From the NCBI GenBank assembly GCA_948474755.1, contig CAOLHI010002119.1, positions 1 to 64,000 on the forward strand: DNA of 64,000 bases, written 5' to 3'. The first letter of the stretch is position 1; the number at the start of each line of letters is the position of its first letter. This DNA comes from Ctenosaura bakeri (Eukaryota; Chordata; Lepidosauria; Squamata; Iguanidae). The notes below the pieces were generated by a model. It ran no database searches and was not told the DNA's origin. It worked only from the letters and a program-made list of their open reading frames with translations. This document shows positions 59,221 to 64,000 of the stretch, piece by piece. Position numbers and translations under genes: made by a program.

Positions 59221-60200
59221 GCGCCAAAGCCAGTGCACAAGAGGAAGAAGTCTAAAGAGAAGAGGAAAAGACAAAAGCCTACTCTAACCTGGCCTATGTC
59301 CAAACTGTTACAGTGAGCTGAAATTCCACTACTTCCAGTGAAAGTTTAAATAAATATGGGCCAAAAAACTAGACTTCCTTCTTGGCAATAGCTTTCCAAC
59401 AACATGAACACCAGAGAATTCATAGGAGGAGAACAGTCTGAATGTATTAAGAGTAGCTAGAGAAAAGAATGAACTTCCTTCTTTAAAATTTCAAATATCT
59501 GACTTTTTCTGGCAACCAAGCAGGATATATATAGGTTTAAGTCAAATTTATTACACAGTAATGAAATGTTTGTACAAGTAGGTGAAATATTAAAAGGGAA
59601 TATTGTGCCGCATCAGCACCTAAGATTTATGTAGATTATAAATCACGTATGGCTTCTTCTGTGTTCATAATCATATACTTCAATAAATGAACTCATTAGT
59701 TATTTGGTCACAGACCAGCAGGGACTTAATGTGCTGTAGTTAAAATGTGAATTTGAAACAGTTAATTAAAAAATAATAATCAAGAATTTTCTAAGGTTTT
59801 CTATAGGAAGCTTCCGTCGGAGACTTCCGGGACTAATCACTGCTCTGGGATTTGAGAAAGAACAATTTTATTAGTTCTGTTGAAACCTCACTAATTAGCT
59901 TCTAGCAGGATAAGAGATCAGTCAACTTTTTTTTTTTTAGTTCAAAAGGAACCAACGTTTCTCTGTGCCACACACTCATCTACACTCCTCAATGTTCGAG
60001 AAGTACCCAAAACTGATTTTCCAGGTATGTGAGAGGATTGAGTTGAAATGCAAGTATTTAAATATAGCGACTTCACACAGAATTGAAAGTACCCACCAAA
60101 ATCCCACCATTGCACCATTTCAATTTAACATTGCATTTACCAACAGTTTCACAGTGAAAATTGGTGCCATTTGTACATGATTACCCTTTTAAAATATCTA
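59221..60200. other. Intronic DNA, nothing recognised
   Basis: AT-rich with no recognised repeat or exon. Confidence 0.5.
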
Positions 60201-60204
60201 GAGG

Positions 60205-60334
60205 AGATACACAGAGATGATTGGGCAGGTTTATTCTCTGCTGCCCCAGATGGTAGGATCAGTTCTAAAGATTTTAAGTTACAGGAAGGTAGTTTTCAAC
60301 TGAACATTAGAAGGAACTTCTTGAATTATATATG
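60205..60334 (+). repeat. CR1-type LINE relic
   Basis: One frame reads LFSAAPDGRISSKDFKLQEG then SFQLNIRRNFLNY, equivalent to LFSAAPETRT..FKLQ..RFHLNLRKNF in the other CR1 copies. It is cut off where L1-like sequence begins. Confidence 0.72.
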
Positions 60335-61206
60335 CTGATATATGATACCTAGTCAAATATCTCGAATAAATAAGACAAAAGGAGGAAATTATTGGAAACG
60401 TGAAGAGAAAGAGACACTTTTTACCACATGTGGTGGCTTTGTCCTGTAGTCATGAAATATTGGAAACAAATCCACACATTGACCTTGAATGTCCTTGGGA
60501 TAAAATTTGAATTGAAGACAGAATTATATTTCTTGAACATCTTATGTGAACATCCTACATTGAAAAAGCACTCAAAATTAATTTTATAAAAGGCGAAAGA
60601 TTTATACGATCTGAAGAGAAACCAGAGTATTGATTAATGGTTTTTGTAATGGAACAGGATGGAAAATTCTTTGAATAAAAATACTTTTTTAAAAAATTAA
60701 TTTTATATATGGTCATGTCAGCCAGAATTGTTCATGTACAAAATGGAAGACAGAAGAAAAACCTTTGACAGACAATTGGATATTGAAAATGTTAGAAATG
60801 ATGGAGATGGAGAAACTGACGATGTTACTGAAAGATACACTTTTCCAAAGTTTCAAGAGAGAATGAGAACCTTTTTTCAGAATGTATTAAAGAATATGAT
60901 GGAAAAGAAGGGGTTAACATAAATAATTGCAAAAATATTTACAATATCAGATGTAACAGATATTTTATATTATTCTTTCAAAATTTGATACTAAAATTTA
61001 GAAGAAGAAATATAATTGTTGTGGTAATAATTCCAAGTGGAAAGATGGAAGGTAGAGGATGGGGAGAAACTTAGGGGGAAGAGGTGTGGGAAATTTTACG
61101 TTAACATGAAAATAATTGTAAGAGATTGAAAGATAAGAATATATGTTGGCATATATTTTGTACTTATTTTTTTATTCTTAATAAAGAAATATAATTTTTA
61201 AAAAAG
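60335..61206 (+). mobile_element. L1-type LINE 3' end
   Basis: The frame containing HMWWLCPVVMKYWKQIH, then LGIKFELKTELYFLNIL, matches the C-terminal region of L1 ORF2 proteins (xMWWxCPxxxxxWxxIH). A later frame has DTLFQSFKREWEPFF and NNMMEKKG-like residues (60840..60915). It ends in a 3' UTR with AATAAA (61180..61185) and a short poly-A at 61199..61205. 5'-truncated and frameshifted. Confidence 0.8.
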
Positions 61207-61214
61207 CATGATCT

Positions 61215-62035
61215 TTTTTGTTGAGGAGTTCAACAATGGAACTGTTATTGCCATTGCCTAGCCCTGACCTAAGGGATGTCAGATATCGCTTTTGATATCA
61301 ATAATTCGGCTCTCTTCCACCACCTCTCTCCACGTGTCTGCGAGGCCACCGGATAAGCTCACAAGATGGGCACAGCCGATAACTGCTGCAATATTCTAAA
61401 CAATACAGGTTGGCCAAACATAGCCGTCCAGACGCTTTAGGAGACCTCCCGGCAAACACGCTATTTATGTATGCACGCTGCTCACAAAGAACTCCCTGCC
61501 CCAGGCAACTTGGCAAGCTGAATTCTCAAATGTCGAGCACTGCGCATCTGCATACTGGCTACCTCTTTGTCAATTTGGACTTAATCATGCTAAATTCTGA
61601 CCTTTCGGAGGCTTTGTCTCCAGCCCTAAACTCATTGTTTTTCCCTAAGTACGGACTGGCCTACGGCTACATTCTCCCTATAAAATCCCCTGAGTCTGAG
61701 ACCTTCCTCGGATTGCTCCCGATTTCCATCCCATCCTGCTGCCGCTTTGCTGGGTGAGCCTTCCCCTCAGTCCCATATACTGAGACTACACACCTTCGAA
61801 ACCTTCACAGTGATCTACATGGGCTTCAGGACAGGTGTAGTATCACCCAAATCAACAATCCCTCTCAAAAATCCCTCTATACCACTCCAACCTTTATTTT
61901 TCTATAGTCCTCTGTGTGATTGTATTGGCATACACTGTTTGTCTGCATTTTAATAAAGATCACAATTATTCTTATAACTTGGTGTGCTCCTTGGCTCAGC
62001 CTGACCCCGTAGATATTGGGTAAAATATTCCGCTG
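61215..62035 (+). mobile_element. Probable solo LTR (ends not fixed)
   Basis: A block of higher GC and CpG than its surroundings, with TATAAAA at 61679..61685 and AATAAA at 61952..61957. A U5-like TTGGTGTGCTCCTTGGCTCA then GCCTGACCCC follows. The 270-bp spacing from TATA to poly-A signal suits an LTR's R region. No gag, pol or env sequence adjoins. Start and end with a matching target duplication could not be fixed, and the class (ERV or Gypsy) is unknown. Confidence 0.55.
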
Positions 62036-62149
62036 TGTTGCCCTGCCTCTTGCATTGATAGCTTGTGCTCTTTGACTAATTTCCCCAACTGTTTAATTGT
62101 GAGTTTAATTAAGTGTCCCTTACTCCAATTACCTAGACAGGTGGTGTGG

Positions 62150-62298
62150 TCTCTTTCTTTAGATATCTTTGAAGAGAAGATGGACAGCTAGCCTGCTGGG
62201 GATGTTCTAGCTGGATTTCCTGCACTGAGGGTGGAGTGCAGGGGAATTGACTCAACTCAATGACCTATAGGACCTCTTCCAATTCTACAATTCTATGT
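62150..62298 (+). repeat. CR1-type LINE 3' end
   Basis: GATATCTTTGAAGAGAAGAT, GCTGGGGATGTTCTAGCTGG, ATTTCCTGCACTGAGGGTGG and CCTCTTCCAATTCTACAATT then CTATGTG is a complete CR1 3' UTR. Confidence 0.8.
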
Positions 62299-62454
62299 GT
62301 TCAATTTGTGTTCAACTAAATGGCATTTACAAACAGACAAAAGCCACTTGTGAGCTGTCTTTGGGAAAAGGTGTCCTATCCAGAAAGGAGCTATATGTTA
62401 ATGACACACAAATACAGGTAGGGCAGACTGTGTGAATCCTAAAGTATATTATGT

Positions 62455-62612
62455 AGGAAACAAACACAGGCCTAGCAGATATTGAAAGGAAATTACAATT
62501 AGGAAGAACTTCCTGGTGGTAAGAGCTATTCAACAGTGGAATAGACTTCTTGGGAAGATGGTTGACAATCTTTTTCATTATGGGTCTTTTAAGAGAGTCT
62601 GTATGGCCGCTG
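62455..62612 (+). repeat. CR1-type LINE relic
   Basis: GAAATTACAATTAGGAAGAA then CTTCCTGGTGGTAAGAGCTA, TTCAACAGTGGAATAGACTT and GACAATCTTTTTCATTATGG then GTCTTTTAAGAGAG correspond to the NLRKNFLTVRAVQQWN..SFFxGVF end of the ORF. It is followed by an earlier ORF segment at 62613, so two CR1 fragments are joined here. Confidence 0.65.
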
Positions 62613-62688
62613 CTTAAGGAGATGGGTATGCTTAGTCTGGAAAAGAAGAGACTAAGAGTTGACATGATATCTATCTTTCAGTATATGG
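62613..62688 (+). mobile_element. CR1 LINE, left part, interrupted
   Basis: Reads EMGMLSLEKKRLRVDMISIF then QY. Its natural continuation (LKRYHLGDGASLFS) is found at 63566, across about 880 bp of inserted DNA. Confidence 0.75.
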
Positions 62689-63170
62689 TCCTCCCTCCAC
62701 ATTTGTGGGTTTGACCTTCATGAATTTGATTATTCATGAAGAACGTGCCCCATTTTCCTCCTCTCATCCCTTGCATTACTCACCCCAGGCTTGCGAGGAT
62801 CCCCCCCCCTTTTGGATGAGCAAAACCTCTTCCCACTGCTAAAGGCATGGCCTCTCTGCCATGTGGTTGCACAGTCTGCTGTGTATTGGCTGCTGATTGA
62901 TCAGGTGGTCCTTTCTCAAGATGCCTGCTGGAAGCAATTAGAACTCCAGAACTCCCATTTTCTCTGTCTGCGGGGAAAGTATTGGTAAGTTTTTTAGGTT
63001 GTCTTTTTTCTCCCCTTCCCACCATGCTGGGGACAGAGGCAAAGCAATGGGAGGGGGGAAGCTCCAGAGGGGAATGGGAGGGGAATCACAGGGGGGAGTT
63101 ATTCACAGCTTTTCCACTTTTGCGAGGGTTCTGTGCCCCAAACTGTTGTGAATACGGAGGGGCTACTATA
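62689..63170. mobile_element. DNA-transposon-like insertion with related ends
   Basis: Left end TGGTCCTCCCTCCACATTTG then TGGGTTTGACCTTC. The reverse complement of the right end reads TAGTAGCCCCTCCGTATTCA then CAACAGTTTGGGGCACAGAA. The ends share the RGTCCCTCC-ATTYG layout of Tigger-type elements of about 480 bp. There is no transposase frame. Confidence 0.55.
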
Positions 63171-63300
63171 TTTACCTATTTATTTATTTATTGAATTTAT
63201 ATCCCACCTTTCTCCCAAATGGGATCCAAAGCAGCTTATAATAATCTAAAAAGATACTACTATTTTATTTTTTTTTACAAAAGATGAAAAGTAATTAAAT
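63171..63300 (-). repeat. (TTTA)n and LINE-tail fragment, antisense
   Basis: TTTACCTATTTATTTATTTA then TTGAATTTATATCCCACCTT, TCTCCCAAATGGGATCCAAA and GCAGCTTATAA is the reversed L2-like tail also seen at 5505 and 3588. Confidence 0.6.
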
Positions 63301-63320
63301 ATCACTATTATTAAAACATG

Positions 63321-63520
63321 CAGTAGAGTCCTGGTTATCCAACCTAAACCAGCGGGTGCAGGGTCGGATAACTGAAATGTCGGATGACACGAAGCCCCGC
63401 AGCGGCCGCCATTTTGGGGGCGTGTCGGGGCGTGTCTGGGGGTGCAGAAATGCCTGCAGCCACACCCCCAGGCAGCCACGACGTCGGATAACCGCAGGTT
63501 GGATAACCGGGACTCTACTG
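63321..63520. mobile_element. CpG-rich palindromic MITE of 200 bp
   Basis: CAGTAGAGTCCTGGTTATCC then AACCT at the left is matched by the reverse complement of the right end CAGTAGAGTCCCGGTTATCC then AACCT: 25 bp with one mismatch. Inner sub-repeats GTCGGATAAC occur in both orientations. The interior is unusually rich in CpG (GCAGCGGCCGCC, GGGGCGTGTCGGGGCG). The CAGTA ends recall Tc1/mariner-pogo type elements. A TG dinucleotide flanks both sides. Confidence 0.82.
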
Positions 63521-63565
63521 TGCCTGAAAACAGTAAAAACATGTAAAACATATTTAAAACATAAT

Positions 63566-63868
63566 ATCTGAAGAGATATCATCTTGGAGATGGAGCTAGT
63601 TTGTTTTCTCCTGCTCCCCAGACTAAAACATGAATGAATGAACTCAAATTACAAGAAAAGACATTCCATCTAAACAACAGGAAGAACTGCTTGAGTGTAA
63701 GAGCTGTTCAACAGAGGAATATGCTGCCTCAGAGGGTGGGTGAAGTCTCCTTCTTTGGAGGTTTTTAAATAGACGTGCAATAGCCATCTTTCAGGAGTGC
63801 TTTATGTATTCCTGCATTGCACGGGGCTGGATGAGATGGCCCTTATGGTCCCTTCGAACTCTAAGAGT
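63566..63868 (+). mobile_element. CR1 LINE, right part
   Basis: Continues from 62688 with LKRYHLGDGASLF.., then a degraded TFHLNNRKNCLSVRAVQQRN segment, LPQRVGEVSFFGGF and GCACGGGGCTGGATGAGATG. It ends in CTATGATTCTC. Confidence 0.82.
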
Positions 63869-63879
63869 CTATGATTCTC

Positions 63880-63962
63880 TCACAGATGCTATGGATTCCT
63901 ACACCACCAGAAGTTGGACTACATGGCCCTTGGGATACCTTCCAAGTTTGTGATTCTATGCT
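63880..63962 (+). repeat. Second CR1 3' end in tandem
   Basis: GGATTCCTACACCACCAGAA then GTTGGACTACATGGCCCTTG, GGATACCTTCCAAGTTTGTG and ATTCTATG duplicate the CR1 3' UTR directly after the previous terminus. Confidence 0.7.
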
Positions 63963-64000
63963 AATTATTTATTATTTATGGATATACAGGACTGGAATGC

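Overview
The window is intronic DNA of a vertebrate, most likely a squamate reptile (an iguanian-type lizard is my inference). It has no bacterial gene organisation. The repeats are those expected of a lizard: CR1 and L2-like LINE relics, tRNA-derived SINEs with a Bov-B-like tail ending in CAACAACA, SINEs whose head is derived from 5S rRNA, palindromic DNA-transposon fragments, an L1 3' end, LTR-like segments and many microsatellites.

One host coding exon can be supported. It lies at 58171..58287 on the minus strand, 117 nt, with a CAG acceptor after a T-rich tract, a GTAAGTGA donor, and phase 1 at both ends. Its 38 complete codons match the linker between the first PDZ domain and the guanylate-kinase-like domain of a MAGI scaffold protein. 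MAGI1 fits best, probably its second coding exon. Transcription therefore runs right to left: 58288..64000 belongs to the upstream intron and 1..58170 to the downstream intron. No further exon was recognised. The downstream intron is more than 58 kb, in keeping with the very long introns of MAGI genes.

Layout. 0-4 kb: L2-like relics, one split by a CR1 insertion, an antisense 5S-derived SINE, and an antisense tRNA SINE with an L2-like tail. 4-16 kb: mostly single-copy AT-rich DNA, a possible old LTR, a tRNA SINE interrupted by a DNA transposon of about 850 bp, and a tRNA SINE interrupted by a 5S SINE with a visible target-site duplication. 16-30 kb: old CR1/L2 relics, three palindromic MITEs, and a near-perfect 84-bp hairpin. 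30-40 kb: tRNA and 5S SINEs, CR1/L3-type relics and a fourth MITE. 40-42 kb: a C- and pyrimidine-rich tract without recognised repeats. 42-56 kb: the best-preserved CR1 fragment (about 290 codons open), two diverged direct repeats, more SINEs and simple repeats. 58-64 kb: the MAGI exon, then a Tigger/MER2-like element, an L1 3' end, a probable solo LTR, and a CR1 split by two DNA-transposon-like insertions and a LINE-tail fragment.

Apart from the exon, nearly every open reading frame here is a fragment of a retroelement or a chance frame in low-complexity sequence. I found no new gene system. The most useful observations are the MAGI exon, the nested insertions that give relative ages, the hairpin at 28.3 kb and the base-composition island at 40-41.7 kb.
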